Counted from the first letter of the stretch, positions 23,534-34,951 are shown. The stretch: 64,000 nt of DNA from Exophiala sp. HKRS030 (GCA_023897205.1 JAHWDD010000007.1:4712001-4776000), one strand, 5' to 3'. A program made the numbers and translations. The notes: a model not told the origin generated them from the sequence alone.

Positions 23534-26018
23534 TCATTCCTTGACGGCGTCGGCGAAGCTGGTTCCTTGTCGGACTTCGCTCGAAGTCTCCTCGTCCGTG
23601 GGTTTGGTGTCGACTTTGTCCACGTCTTCATCCCGAACAGGCTGGCTTTCATCAATGATCTTGTCTTCCTCTCTCTTCTCCTGACTCTCTTGATCTCCGT
23701 TTCCATTTTCATTTCCACTTGCACCACCGTTGTTGCCTTTCTTGTTCTTCTTTTTCTTCTTACTCGATTGCTTCTCCGGTGACGACTGACCGGTCGCCTC
23801 TTCGGCGCCGGTGCCATCGCCGTTTGGGGTACTTTCAGGGGAAGTTGGCGTGTCGTCAGCGGACCCACTTGAAGTATCTGCACCTCTGTTTTTCACCTGG
23901 TCTGCGGCTTGTTTGGCGTTGTCTGCAAGTTTTTCCGCTGTAGGTTTCACCTTCTCCGCTGCCTGTTCTGCGGACTCCTTCACATTGGTCGCAGCTTTTT
24001 CGGCGACTGGCTTTGCGTTCTCAGCAGCATCTTCCGCAGATTCTTTCACGTTGGTGGCGGCCTTCTCAACAGCTGGTTTTGCGTCTTTGGCAGCCTTGCC
24101 TGCGGATTCCTTGACGCTCGTCGCGGCTTTCTCAGCGACCGGCTTGACGTTTTGTGCAACTTTCTGCGACCCAGCTTTGGCGTTGGCCGTGGCTGAATCA
24201 ATGGCCTGCGCAGCATTGTCTTTTACTGCTTGCGCCTTTTCGGAGATATCTTGTTGCTTGACCTTGTCAGTACCTTTAGCTGCAGCTGCTTTGGCCTTGT
24301 CTGCAGCCTTGTTGAGGTTCTGCTTCGCAAGCTCCAGATCACGTTGTACCTCCTTCTTGATCTTGTCGGCGTCAACATTGGGCGCCGCCTGTCGGAGTTT
24401 CTGCGTGCCTTTCTGGATCTGTGCCTTGGCTTCGGTTGCTGCATCTTTAAGCTCCTGCTTGACTTCGTCTGCATCAATCAGCGCTTCATCGTCTCCGATC
24501 TCTGCCGAGGTGCGATGCATTTCTTCAACAACTTCACTTAATCTTCGAGCAACTCCCTTCGATGCATCTCTGAGACTCTGTTGAGCCGCTGTCACCTTCT
24601 CACTTGCTGTGCTGCTGCGTCTCCTCTCCACACGCTTGAGGTAGGCGGTGACGAAGAATTGTGCGAATAACCATGTCAAGGGTAGGAGATACACGACGTT
24701 GAGGAGAATCGCGAACACCTGGCCACTCGTGTCCAAGCAATGTACCCAGTGTAGTTCATCTCGAAATCTAATCTCTTCCCTGTGGGCGAGGTCTTGCGCC
24801 ATATGAAGAGCATCGATTCCAAATGGACGACCTTGCTCGTTGAGAACATTCTCGGCAAGTCCCTCGTGCCCTGCAGCTCTTAACGCCAGCTTCTTTAACC
24901 AGGCACCTGTACCTGCTGATGCAGTGGCCACAGCCACCGAAACTGTGGAAGAGGCATCTGTGGGAGCACTTGACAGCACACTAGATACAGCATCTCCTAA
25001 TCGATATACATAAGGGACACTGACAGGAATCTGATAGGCGACAAAGAGGTGGGCAAAGGCGTAGACGACTCCGACCACGAATTGTGTGATTTGGAGAGTG
25101 GTGAGAGTTTGCTTGATTTTCTTTGGGACTCGAATACCGATGACAGAGAATAGATAGAAAGTGTACTAAGTGGAGGTCAGCATGGCGAGACACGGATTTC
25201 AGTAGGTAAGCGTACCATAATAGTGTGGATGAACGAGTTGACCAGAGCGAACATCCAGATTGGCGGAGACATGTAGCGAATGCCGGCCCACATACAGAGC
25301 ATAGCACCTGCATGGTGGTATGTTTGCAACAAACTACTCTTTTTACCCTTTGCCAGGATTATGAAGGTGTCGATGACCTCGTAGAACTTGGACAGGTAGA
25401 ACAGCCAGCCGTAGAAGGCGAGTCCTTCATTCCAGATTCTCCCAACATCGGTGAACTCGGGAGTCAGGCCATCTGCGCCCAAGTGGAAGAGACGGTTGGT
25501 GAAAGACCAGGCACTCGTGGTTGCATTGTATGTGGCAGCATTTCCATGTCCCGAGGGCCATGGAGTTTGCAGAGGACATCGACGGTCTCAGACAAGCCAG
25601 TGGACTGCTTCCATGAGGGGAAGGATACGCGCAATGCGTTGACCATGCCGACGAAGGTCCATGCCGAGTAGACCGCCAAGAAGGTATTGTGCAAAATCAC
25701 AAAGAGCTTAAAGAGCCTTGTCTTGCTGATTGCCCATGGCTTGTACTTGCGATTGGCATTGACTGCGTTGAGAAGGCTGACGATGGAGACATATACCAAG
25801 GCAATGGTGATTGGGACGTTGGGCGACAGCAGCGCATTGTATATGTCTGCTGGTATGGTGAAAGGATGGGCCAGAGTAGGATGATCAGGTGGAGGAGGTA
25901 GAGAAGCGGGTTCGTTCGCAGGTGGGAACTTGAAGTAGGACGAGGGCAAGGTGGTGGCTTTGACACTAGGTGCGGTATGGTTCAAGCCCAGAAATTCCAG
26001 CAACTGTGAGGTTGACAT
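23534..26018 (-). CDS. ELO-family fatty-acid elongase with LEA-like C-terminal tail
   Basis: Two exons (26018-25216 and 25165-23534) flank a 50-nt intron. With one missing base restored the product is about 811 residues, more than twice a normal ELO protein. The elongase part (about residues 60-370) has the KFYEVIDT block at 211 and the histidine box in the variant form QTYHH (232-236), where most ELO enzymes have HxxHH. The same QxxHH form is known from the Isochrysis delta-9 elongase IgASE1. Several membrane helices surround it. The tail (about 380-811) is soluble: alpha-helical Ala/Lys/Glu repeats of 22 residues, then a Lys-rich stretch and an acidic end. The frame slips at 25550-25552, where CCC should be CCCC (minus strand GGGG) to join KLHGPRGHGNAATYNATT. 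ELO enzymes catalyse malonyl-CoA condensation in the ER. The start ATG at 26018 precedes MSTSQLLEFLGLNHT. Confidence 0.87.
23888..24148 (-). repeat. 66-bp (22-residue) coding repeat in the elongase tail
   Basis: Four adjacent units of the pattern xKPxxEKAATxVKESAxxAAEx, each 22 residues (the last is 21 and more diverged). The 22-residue unit is two 11-mers, the periodicity of LEA group 3 and apolipoprotein-type amphipathic helices. It may bind membrane or lipid surfaces (inference). Confidence 0.85.
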
Positions 26019-27394
26019 GGTGGTGGTGGTGATTGTGGGGAGGTGGTCGTCGTGGTTGCTCTGAGATGGAGGTGGAAACTGGGAAGACTTGGATGTCAAG
26101 ACAAGAGAAATGCCATGATAGAAGAGCAGGAGTGTATGCTGGTGCCAACAAAAGAGCCCTGGAAGAAAGAAAGACTGGGAGAGGGAATTGGGATGGGAAT
26201 GGGAATGACGGATTGTGTGTGAAGTAGAAGTGACGACAGGTGTTTGGCAATGATTTGGCCTCGAGCCAGTGTCGTGTGTGTGGTTCTGCTGGTGGTGGTG
26301 GTGACGATGATGGTGTGCGTGCGTAGTGTGTGCGTGCGCGTGTCTGTGTGCTTGTCCGCGTTTGATCTGCTTGGATTGGAAAAATTTCCCCAACAATTCC
26401 CTCTGCTTGCTAGTTAAAAAGCTGGTAGTCCCCACTAACTAACTAACTAGCTACTAGTTAAGCTAGGCGCTGAGGTCCCTGGACCTGAGGAGCCCCAGGC
26501 TGTCGTATCTCGTAACTGAAGGTGAAAACCTAGGCAGTTAACTACCTAGTACCTAGGAGTTAGTGCTCCGTACCTGTTACCTACCGACGGAGTAATAACC
26601 ACCTGGGATTTGCTCCGTACTCCATGTTCCATTGCCTGTAGTGAGGACTCCATAACTATCGACTAATGAGTACATACCGACGCAGGTGGCAGGCGTCTCC
26701 GTCTCCCACCTCGTGCTTCTCAAAACACCAGAACGCAGTCACATACTCTAAGTACCTAAATGTGTATATTCAGATTGCGGATTCTGCTCCGCTTCCAGCC
26801 TGGTACGCCCGCGTAGACGCCTTTTCCTTTCATCTGCATGCGACCTGTCAAATTGATTGGGGCTTGAACTAAATGATAACTAGCAATCACCTCCAGCACC
26901 CCCAAATCGATGGGGTAAAAGAGGCACCAGCGGGCAGACACCCCGAGGTAGTAGGTACCGATGCCCCCAACCCCGAGTACCAAGGGACCTACTCCTTAGA
27001 GGTACAGTACCTATCCGTACAGGCAAGGCTCCTGAGTTAACTAGGCTGGTAAGTGGTTCCTTGAAGCGCCCCACGGACCTTAAGCCCGGATCAAATGCCT
27101 AAACTGTGAGTTTCCGGCGATGATTGCTCCCTAAGTTCCGACCTTGACGCTAGCCACGTCCCGAAGCCAATCCACATGTTGGTTGGCGTCATCTTGCATC
27201 ACAATTTACGGTAATACGATCGAGCCACATCGACCAAAACCAAAAGTGGCCGAGGCACTGGAAAGCATATCCGGGCCACTGGCAAGCCTGAATCTGTTGA
27301 GCGTCCTATACGAACTAGCTCCGTCGGTACGCAATAAATTCGATTGAGCTCCCTAAACACCCAAGCACCAATAACGCAACCACACATTATTATG
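26019..27394. other. intergenic region
   Basis: The elongase promoter side contains GTG/GTGTGC-rich simple sequence at 26280-26350. Further right there are TACGGAGTA/CTCCGTAC motif variants (26586, 26611) and CTAGTTA-type palindromes. No gene or RNA could be supported. Confidence 0.6.
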
Positions 27395-29160
27395 TCACAG
27401 GTGAAGCCCGTTCCACTTGCCCACCGACTCCTGAGCCTTGATATGAAGCCCATGGAACCCAAACCCGATGACGCCGTCCACATGAGCCCGTCCGATCTCC
27501 TTCATTGTCTTGGCATCTAGCACCAAGAGATAACTCTTGCCCCTGATGCCGTCTAGCACCACTGACAACAAGACACCGCCATCTTCGTCCACAGAGTCAG
27601 GGTCTTGCACAAAGATTGGTTCTCCAGCCGTCTGGCCATGTTCACTCCAGCGAATTGTCTCATGGGTGTCTGCGTCGTACTTGATCAGTCCATCCACAAA
27701 CGACGACAACCCATTGTCGCTGATGCCGTACATATACCGATGTTTCCGGGTCACCATCCTAGGATTGATGATGGGGAGCTCAAGTGCATTTTCTTTCGAG
27801 CTTTCATATTCTTGAATCGCCGTCAACCTCTGCACTTGACCCTGCGCTGGAATCTTAGGCAGGCGATATCGTCGATAGGATGATCCAACGTCTGGATTGA
27901 TCTTTCTGGCTGATGAGTTGACCTTTGACGAATCGCTCATCATGTTGTCGAGGTAAAAATGGTGTAGTACATCCAGGTTGACATAAGCCGCAACGTCCGC
28001 AACAATGTCGACTCCGCCTTGGCCATCCTTAGAAGGCTCCTCATATGCGTTAATGGAATGAAAGGCGAAAAACGCCTCAGACACATATTTTGCTATCAAC
28101 CCTTTGCCACCACTTTCGACTGGCCGTTTATCAATCACAAACCAAGTCGTTGATTGTTTGCCATCCCAAGACATGGCGTCCAATAGATTCCGTGTCCAGA
28201 GTATTGAAGCACCTCCGGCCGAGTAAAACGAATTCCAAACACAAATCAACACATAATTCTCCGTCAGGAAAATCGAATGCAGGTACGCTGGCAAGTGATT
28301 GAATGTGGCAAGAATCGACGTTTTTCCCGTTTCTGCGGATACTCGAAATACGCGGTACGTGCCTGTACGTCCAAAGTCAAGATTGTAGTTGAATATGTCT
28401 CCCGTCGCTGGGTCGGATTTCGCATGGGCAGCGCTTGCAGGCCCTTGAGATCCGGATGCAGCTGCTTCTGGTGTGCAATGCCCGTCGGCTCGAGCGTCGA
28501 CGGGTCCAGCATCTGTATTGTCGGGGCGTCGGTTTTCGTGCACAAGGTCACAACCGTCTCAGATGCAACACGTTCCGCACGATGGTCTCCAGTACGAGAC
28601 AAGCCGGGGAAATTCGCAGATATCGTGACTCCGACATTCACATCGCTAGGATTCTTTGGCTCTCGCGATGGTGCAAAAACCGATTGGATTTTGTGAAAGA
28701 GGCTCCGGCAGGGGTCATATTGAGCCGCGAAAGTGAATCCGTCAAGCTTGCCAGTCTTCCTGATCTTTTCAATCAGTCCATCACTAGTCAGTCTTGAGTT
28801 ATACGTCACTCGCACTGGAGATCCTCTTTCAGGTGGGTGAATCTGAAATCGATGTACCTGGGAAAAACTGTCGAACCAGTGATTGACTTTGAACGTTTTA
28901 TTGGCATCGGTGTCGACTGAACGTGGGCCCAGTCCCGTACGGAACAAAACCCCGGCAGCATAAGCAGGGATATGGCCTTGGACCTTCAGTTCCACCGGTT
29001 GTCTCTCTTCATAATGAGCATCGAAGCCTTGAGTATTCGGCCAATCTTTGTAATGAGACACGACGCTTGTTGTGGCCAAGTTGGCGGACATGTTGGCAAA
29101 GGGACTACCAGACGTTAGCGGTAAGCTCGTTGATAATATTATGGATCCGTTCGGGCGCAT
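27395..29160 (-). CDS. carotenoid cleavage oxygenase (RPE65/CCD family), 1-nt gap
   Basis: About 588 residues when one frame slip is bridged. All four iron-ligand histidine regions are visible: AHAKSDP (about 247), HSIFLTE (about 297), FHSINAYEE (about 369) and FGFHG near the C-terminus (about 569). N-terminal family blocks are present (GHIPAYAAGVLFRTGLGPRS, NHWFDSFSQVHRFQI), as are DPCRSLFHKIQSVF and LHPDLKG. The layout matches fungal oxygenases of the CAO-2/CarT type, which cleave torulene or beta-apo-carotenals on the way to neurosporaxanthin; stilbene-cleaving CAO-1 relatives are the alternative. No carotenoid synthesis gene is in the window. The frame breaks at 28442-28444 (CCC, minus-strand GGG), where a fourth base restores HPDLKGPASAAHAKSDP. 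The first ATG is at 29160; a second in-frame ATG at 29091 (MSANLATTS) is also possible. Confidence 0.88.
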
Positions 29161-30369
29161 TACTGACAATAATAAAGTCTAGGAAACCCTTCTCTGCCCG
29201 GCTTCATATACCCCAAATCTCTCAGGCAGCCTTCAATGTGGAGGAATTGATGCCTGTTTCACCCTTGTCACCCTTCTCATAAGGCCGTAAACATCTATTG
29301 GAAGAACGCTTCGAGAGGTCTCCCTTGCAAGGCATCAAGCTCTGTGCTCAGTCAGTATTCAGTATCTTTCACGAGGTCAGCCTTGCGCAGCCTCGTCAAC
29401 CTAAATTACGGCCGAAACCAGAAGGTTTTTCTAACCAGATCGGTAGGCTTGTGCGAGATCTGGGGCAGCATTGCGGAGAGGAAAAAAACGAGGTCTTCAA
29501 GTCAGACCTTATAAGTTCCTTCTCACACGCTCCTGAGATACCCATCGGGCACGCCAGGTGGGGTGCATTGTGAAGCCATCGCTTGGTATGGCGAAAGATC
29601 TCGAAGTCGAAACCGAGAACCAACACTCATGGTGGTTCCTCAGTGACTCTCTCGCTTGTCCTCGTGTTCCCCACACATTAGTGTCCGGGCCGTGCAAAAG
29701 AGACAGCTACCCGTCAAATGAGAGGCCTGGGCTTGTAGATCAGAGCATAAGTCGTGTGGATCCCGCCTACTGGTGGCTGTTCTGAAGAGTATTAGGCGAG
29801 ATGGTCCTTGAGATCGCTGCAACTTTTGAGGGTGCTATTGTAGCGACAGCACCTACTATTGCGCTACAGCTTTGACAGTTGGCCCCTAAGCTTCGAGATA
29901 GAGCAAGTCGCCATGGCTTCAGACGAAGATATCCGATTTCTCCTCAAGATCTGACCAAACATCTTTTTAGTCTTACTGCGGCCTTGTTAGAATGGGTGTA
30001 CAACCGAAAGATTGTGGTTCGAGATTTTTGCAACTGAGCCTTGAGAAAGGTCGTGAAAGGTCCAAGAAGTACGGTGTGCACGGGTGTGGTAAGCAGCGGT
30101 TTTCGCTTGAGGCGTTCAAATGATCCACCCGCTTGGCCCTTAGAAGGTTTAGGTGACAGTTTGTTGCAGCTCCTCGCCTAAAATTCTCCATTTCGAGCGG
30201 CCTAGGCGCGTTCCTCTGTCTTCATTTCTTGGTTACTACAGATCCTTCCGTTGTAGTTGTCTGTCATGTCACACCGCGCCATGATATTTTAGGCAATCCT
30301 GGCCTGTTCACATGTGAGACCTCGCTAATTTCATTGACAGGCGCATTGGAACTGCAGATAGCCATAAAC
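29161..30369. other. intergenic region
   Basis: Divergent promoters of the carotenoid oxygenase and the Swc5 gene. A possible 5'-leader intron GTGAG...TGACAG lies at about 30314-30340, just ahead of Swc5. No other gene is supported. Confidence 0.55.
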
Positions 30370-31362
30370 ATGGCCGAGACCACTGACCGCAATGTCTCGA
30401 TGGAGGATGAGTATGATGAAGAGGCAGACTCCGATTTCGACGGAGAAGACCTCGAAGGGGAGGACTCTGCTTCGTCCTCGGATGAAGGAGGTCAGCCCGG
30501 GACTCCAATTACCACGCAGGCTAAGAAACGCCGAACCGTTCCTACCTCAACTGCGGAGCCCCAAGAGTTGGATTCTGGAGACGAAGCCACCATCAAAGAA
30601 CAACAAAAGAGATGGCAGAAAAAGAAGAAACAAGGCGGAGACACCGCAGGCGAAGATGGAAATGGCCCGGAGGAATGGAGGGCCAGAACCCGCGCTATGC
30701 GCACCGCAGAGAAGGATGAGCGCAGACGTAACAAATTGGCCACCAGCAAGGGAAGCACGATTGATGTGGACAAGATCTGGGAAGAAATGAACCGTCCTGG
30801 GCCACTTGTCACACCTCAATCAGAGACCCCGGCCCACGAGAGCAATGAAGCAGAACCTGTTTCTGTGCTAGATGATGGTGATAAGGAGAACGTTCCAAGG
30901 GTCTTGTCCGAGGACATGATTACCATCAAACGCAGCTACAAGTTTGCGGGGGAAATTCATACGGAGGAAAAGGTCGTCCCTAAATCATCAGCTGAGGCTC
31001 GGCTCTGGCTAGCCCAGCAGAATACAACCAATGCCGGAGTCTCAAAACAAGACAATCCACTCGTGCAACGACCACTACGCAAGATCTCGCGTTTCGATCC
31101 CAATGTCAGTAACTTGGACGCCTTCAGATCCTCATGGGCTGACCAAACCACTGCAAACGCTACCTTCAAAGGGCCGAAACTCAACGTAGTGGAGAAGAGC
31201 AAGATGGACTGGGCTCAACACGTGGATACTGAGGGTCTAAAGGATGAACTTGAAATTCATGCAAAAGCCAAGGAGGGTTATCTAAGTAGAATGGACTTCC
31301 TCACAGAGGTTGAACGGCGAAAAGAAGATGAAGCGAGAAATGCTCGCGTCAAAGGACGATGA
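30370..31362 (+). CDS. swc5: SWR1-complex subunit Swc5 (BCNT/CFDP1 family)
   Basis: A single exon of 330 residues. The N-terminus is strongly acidic (EDEYDEEADSDFDGEDLEGE), the middle is Lys/Glu-rich, and the C-terminus carries the BCNT domain. This starts near LNVVEKSKMDWAQHVDTEG and ends GYLSRMDFLTEVERRKE (about residues 270-322), with the invariant W-x-x-[HY]-V and FL.R..ER pattern. Swc5 belongs to the SWR1 remodeller that swaps H2A for H2A.Z in nucleosomes; its acidic part binds the H2A-H2B dimer and the BCNT end is needed for exchange. The ATG at 30370 (AAACATGG) is chosen because it starts MAETTDRNVSMEDEYDEE, the usual acidic beginning. The open frame extends 47 codons upstream with no conserved content. 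No frame error is seen. Confidence 0.93.
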   Translation: MAETTDRNVSMEDEYDEEADSDFDGEDLEGEDSASSSDEGGQPGTPITTQAKKRRTVPTSTAEPQELDSGDEATIKEQQKRWQKKKKQGGDTAGEDGNGPEEWRARTRAMRTAEKDERRRNKLATSKGSTIDVDKIWEEMNRPGPLVTPQSETPAHESNEAEPVSVLDDGDKENVPRVLSEDMITIKRSYKFAGEIHTEEKVVPKSSAEARLWLAQQNTTNAGVSKQDNPLVQRPLRKISRFDPNVSNLDAFRSSWADQTTANATFKGPKLNVVEKSKMDWAQHVDTEGLKDELEIHAKAKEGYLSRMDFLTEVERRKEDEARNARVKGR

Positions 31363-31676
31363 GAACAAATGAGGCATTCGTCTCATCTTCTGTGTATGTG
31401 GTTGGGGATGCAGACGATAATCTTACGATTGTCACAAACCTGTCATGTGACTGGCAAGGGAAGCTCTTTCCCGCTTGTCTGAAATGCTGCTCTTGCTATC
31501 TGGGGCGACGCTGCGCTATTTCTTCAGAAGGCACAACGTACAGCACTTGATTCTTGCAGACGTTTCTTTGGGTCGTTCCACCGCTGGAGTCGATAATACA
31601 CTGTCCTCCTCGACGACTTGTGGGCAGCGGAAAGCAAGTCAGGTCTCATGGTGGCTCATCGGTGGGCAATCAAGCT

Positions 31677-32533
31677 ATGCAGGGAACTGATAGGCCACGG
31701 CCGCCTACTTCCTCGCACCTTTCCGATCAATCTTTATCACCTTTGAACCAAGAGAGTCATTCTCGAAAGACTCACTTTCGGAGCTTTCATAGCAAGGACA
31801 CCGTTTTGCCGAGCGAGAAGACACAGCCCTCCGGTGTCCTCCCAAGGCGAGCCACTAGCAACCACGACTCGCATCTGCAACCGCATCGATTCACGCCTTG
31901 CCCCCTGAAACGAGCAACGACAAGCCATCATGCCTTCGCGCGCCGACCGTCAGCTTTGTCAACCAGAGAGTCATCTATGTCTCGAGCCAGTTCTCTGGCC
32001 CCTCCCCGCTCGACGACATCCCAGAAGCTCTTTGGGACCGGACACTACTTCGAACAACTAGTGCTATTGAGTCCCGACCTGTTGATTTCTCCATTGAAGA
32101 AATCACAGACACACGTATGTCGTTAGATGATCAAGCAATGCTTGGTCTTCTCCAGAGATGTAAGAGAAGACCCAATCATCAGCAACCCTCAGTCATGCAA
32201 CGTGCATTTTGTGGCATCTGGGGAGGAACTTCGGATCGCTTTAAAAGTATGAAGAAAAGAGTTCGAGACTTTCCTCGCGGTATATTTACAAGAACTCAAT
32301 CGGCTCCTTGTACACTTCCGATGATGGACGAACCTTTGGATGTGTCCTTTGAGAACGAACAGGACACACACTGCGCACGAGGCACTACTGAAGACCTCCC
32401 GATCCTATCACCAAGCGTAGGGCAAATCCATTGGTCATGTACGAAGAAGATAACCGATCACAGCGACAAGATAAGATCATGGGTCCACCACCAACACCAA
32501 CACGTGCCAGGGATTGATGGAGGTCGTGGGTAA
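31677..32533 (+). CDS. hypothetical protein, probable 1-nt gap
   Basis: Not recognised. From the ATG at 31677 a frame rich in Ser, Pro, His and Arg runs to about 31905. A second frame then carries on with more balanced composition to a stop at 32533 (FVNQRVIYVSSQFSGPSP, SLDDQAMLGLLQRCKRRP, MQRAFCGIWGG). The change of frame falls at a run of five C at 31901-31905; one extra C would join them into about 285 residues. No domain or membrane segment is visible. It lies 315 bp downstream of swc5 on the same strand. It may be a lineage-specific protein or not a gene at all. Confidence 0.35.
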
Positions 32534-33697
32534 CAGCTTTAATTACAGTACCCAAATGGAGGATTCTATCCAAGGTTTTGACTGAACGCGTTGACGACTA
32601 TGTCGATGTTTGAGGAGGAGGAGGAGTAGTAGTAGTGACTGTGGGAACATTGTGCCAGACAGTACGCAGTCATGCCGGTCTGACTGGCGACAGTCGGTCA
32701 GTTTCCTTGCTTGAGCACAACTTCTCGAAATTTCAAGTCATCATTCGAGGCGATATCGGCTTGCAAGCGGCTTTAGCTACGAAAGGTTGGTTCCAGAAGG
32801 AGGTCAAACCTCGATTCACGTCGCTATGGTGATCAAGGTTGACTTTTTGTTTCAGTCATGAGAGTTGGATTTGTTGGACGAGGACTCAAGGACGTTGAGG
32901 GAGGGGGCTGATCACAAATGTTAGCATGATACACTCGGACTCACGAAGGTCGCCATCGAATAGCGGCCTTTTTCAGAAGCATCGTCGGACTTTGAAAGCA
33001 ATGATGAATGATGCTTCATAATAGTATTACTTAGTACTGTCTTCGAAGACCATCAAGATTTTGATACTCATGCCGATGTCTACAGGAAGAATATTCAGGA
33101 ACATGACAGCATAGGAGTCTCGAGTTTTGAACCAAGACACATCTGTGAAAATGCTTCCATATCTGTGAGCACTTGGTAATGATCCTTCTGATACCTTGAA
33201 ACGTGGCGCGCGTATATACAGGCTGTCGCGACGTTTGGTTAGTCCGCCTGACCTGCCTTTGTTATCGACGGTTGCCCGACTGCAACAATTTAGGGCAGCT
33301 CAAGCGCCAAGGGCCAAGGGCTTTTCTTGTCCAATTTCAGCTTCATTTTGATCTTCCCACATCTTCATCCTGTCTTAACGGTCAATTGTACGCACTATGG
33401 TCTCGATTCTATCATACTTCTACTTTTCTTTGGACAAATCGGCGAACCAGACCAGACTAGGCTTGACCTTTGCATGCACAACTTTTAACATATAACTTTG
33501 ACCTTCTTGTGTCAAAGATTTGAGCAACAATACATCCTCCCAAGCACAACAACTGACAAGAAACAACCCGAAAAGATGCTGGCCTCCACTTTGCAGCCCC
33601 TTGCGTCGATCTCGGCTCAACGACCTCAAGAGCGTCACCGGGGCTTTTCCTAGCGCTCGACTGAAGGCTTTCAATCGGCCCCAGACCAGCATCGTAT
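32534..33697. other. intergenic region
   Basis: Contains a short GAG/TAG trinucleotide stretch near 32612-32635. No gene is supported; the short frames on both strands have no motif. Confidence 0.6.
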
Positions 33698-34951
33698 TTA
33701 CATGATTGGATATCCCTGCTTGTCCAATATACCAGACCACTCAGGATCATAATAATCACTGCCCTTGTCTAAGGTTGCCACATATCTGTTTCCTCGAACT
33801 CCTGGTTTTTTTGAATGGGTATTTCGAAGATGGCTTTTGAGATTGTCTGTTCTCGAAAATGCTCGATTACAATCTGGGACCCAACACTTGTAAGGTTTGT
33901 CTGATTGATGTACCGTCTTTTCATGTCTCTTCATATGTTCTCGTCGTTTAAATCTCTTCGGGTCGCCTTTCTTGTCAACACACCCGGGATACCCACACGG
34001 AAATTCATTAATGGGGATGACCACATCACAATTGATCCCAGACTTTCCAGACACTGGTTTCGGTTTCGCTGACGTTCCGGGAAGTTTCTTACGTTCATAA
34101 TTTCTTCTGTAAAGGCGATCTGTGGTTGCTCGATGTCTCTTGGATGTTCCAAATCGCATTGCTTGCTCTATTGACTCATAGGACAGTTCCTCAACGTTGT
34201 GCTGCGAAGGCACCATGGCTGGTGACAAGATTGACATTGGACTGCTGTTCAGGATTGCCGATGGTAGCAATTGAATATTAAGCGGAGTCGATGGCTCCAT
34301 CTTGTACCCCGGAGAACTGCTAAGCACGTTTTGAAACGTGGCACTTGGCTCGATCGTCTGTGAGGGTGGCTGTAACTGGCAGTTATTCCACGGTAACAAC
34401 TCTATCTCAGTGACCTGGATGGGGAGACAACCAGTTGAATCTCCAAATATTGGTTTGGTCAAGGCTGGATTTACGGCTGTTGTACTCAGCCCTTGGTGTT
34501 CAATGTTATACAACTGATAGTCATCGTCTTCTCCAGGTGCGTCTGGCATGCCAGCTGTGAAAGGGATACCCATATCAACACCGAGGTTCTGCATTTCCAT
34601 ATTATTTATCCACATACACTCGTGGATATCCTCGCTGTCGTGGGAAAGTTCAACTGAGGATTGATACCTGGGAAACCCAGGTAGTGCTTTGACATTGTTC
34701 CCATGCGAGTTTGTCATGTGTAAGGCCGCCATCATCGGTGTGGTAGGACTCGTGGTTGCAGTTGAAGGGGTGAAGAACAGCTCTGGCGAAGCGGAGTTGC
34801 TACCGTAAGATGTTACTGACGAATCCCGCTGATCAGCTCCCTCCATAGTTGAGCTGTCGAGGGAGAAGAAGCTCGAAGTCAGTGAAGGACAATTGGTCGT
34901 CAAAGGGAGCGGCGAGATCATGTCGAAATTTGTGGTCGGTTGAGGCGACAT
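33698..34951 (-). CDS. C2H2 zinc-finger transcription factor, BrlA-like fingers
   Basis: An intron-free gene of 417 residues from the ATG at 34951. The first 270 residues are Ser/Thr/Pro-rich with phenylalanine and methionine patches, typical of an activation region. Near the C-terminus are two tandem fingers: CGYPGC followed by KRFKRREHMKRHEKTVH, and CWVPDC followed by NRAFSRTDNLKSHLRNTH. The first finger has about 18 residues between the second Cys and the first His of the H-x4-H pair instead of 12, because of an insert VDKKGD. The finger core 'RF+R+EH.KRH...H' and 'FSR.DNL' is shared with fungal developmental regulators such as BrlA, but the rest of the protein does not look like BrlA, so orthology is not claimed. 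A basic stretch just before the fingers may help nuclear import. Confidence 0.85.
   Translation of the reverse strand: MSPQPTTNFDMISPLPLTTNCPSLTSSFFSLDSSTMEGADQRDSSVTSYGSNSASPELFFTPSTATTSPTTPMMAALHMTNSHGNNVKALPGFPRYQSSVELSHDSEDIHECMWINNMEMQNLGVDMGIPFTAGMPDAPGEDDDYQLYNIEHQGLSTTAVNPALTKPIFGDSTGCLPIQVTEIELLPWNNCQLQPPSQTIEPSATFQNVLSSSPGYKMEPSTPLNIQLLPSAILNSSPMSILSPAMVPSQHNVEELSYESIEQAMRFGTSKRHRATTDRLYRRNYERKKLPGTSAKPKPVSGKSGINCDVVIPINEFPCGYPGCVDKKGDPKRFKRREHMKRHEKTVHQSDKPYKCWVPDCNRAFSRTDNLKSHLRNTHSKKPGVRGNRYVATLDKGSDYYDPEWSGILDKQGYPIM

Noticed and set aside
23811..24584. Long plus-strand open frame (257 codons, Ser/Ala/Leu/Phe-rich) opposite the elongase tail
   Set aside because: It mirrors the repetitive Ala/Lys/Glu codons on the minus strand and has no domain; the minus-strand frame continues a recognisable elongase.
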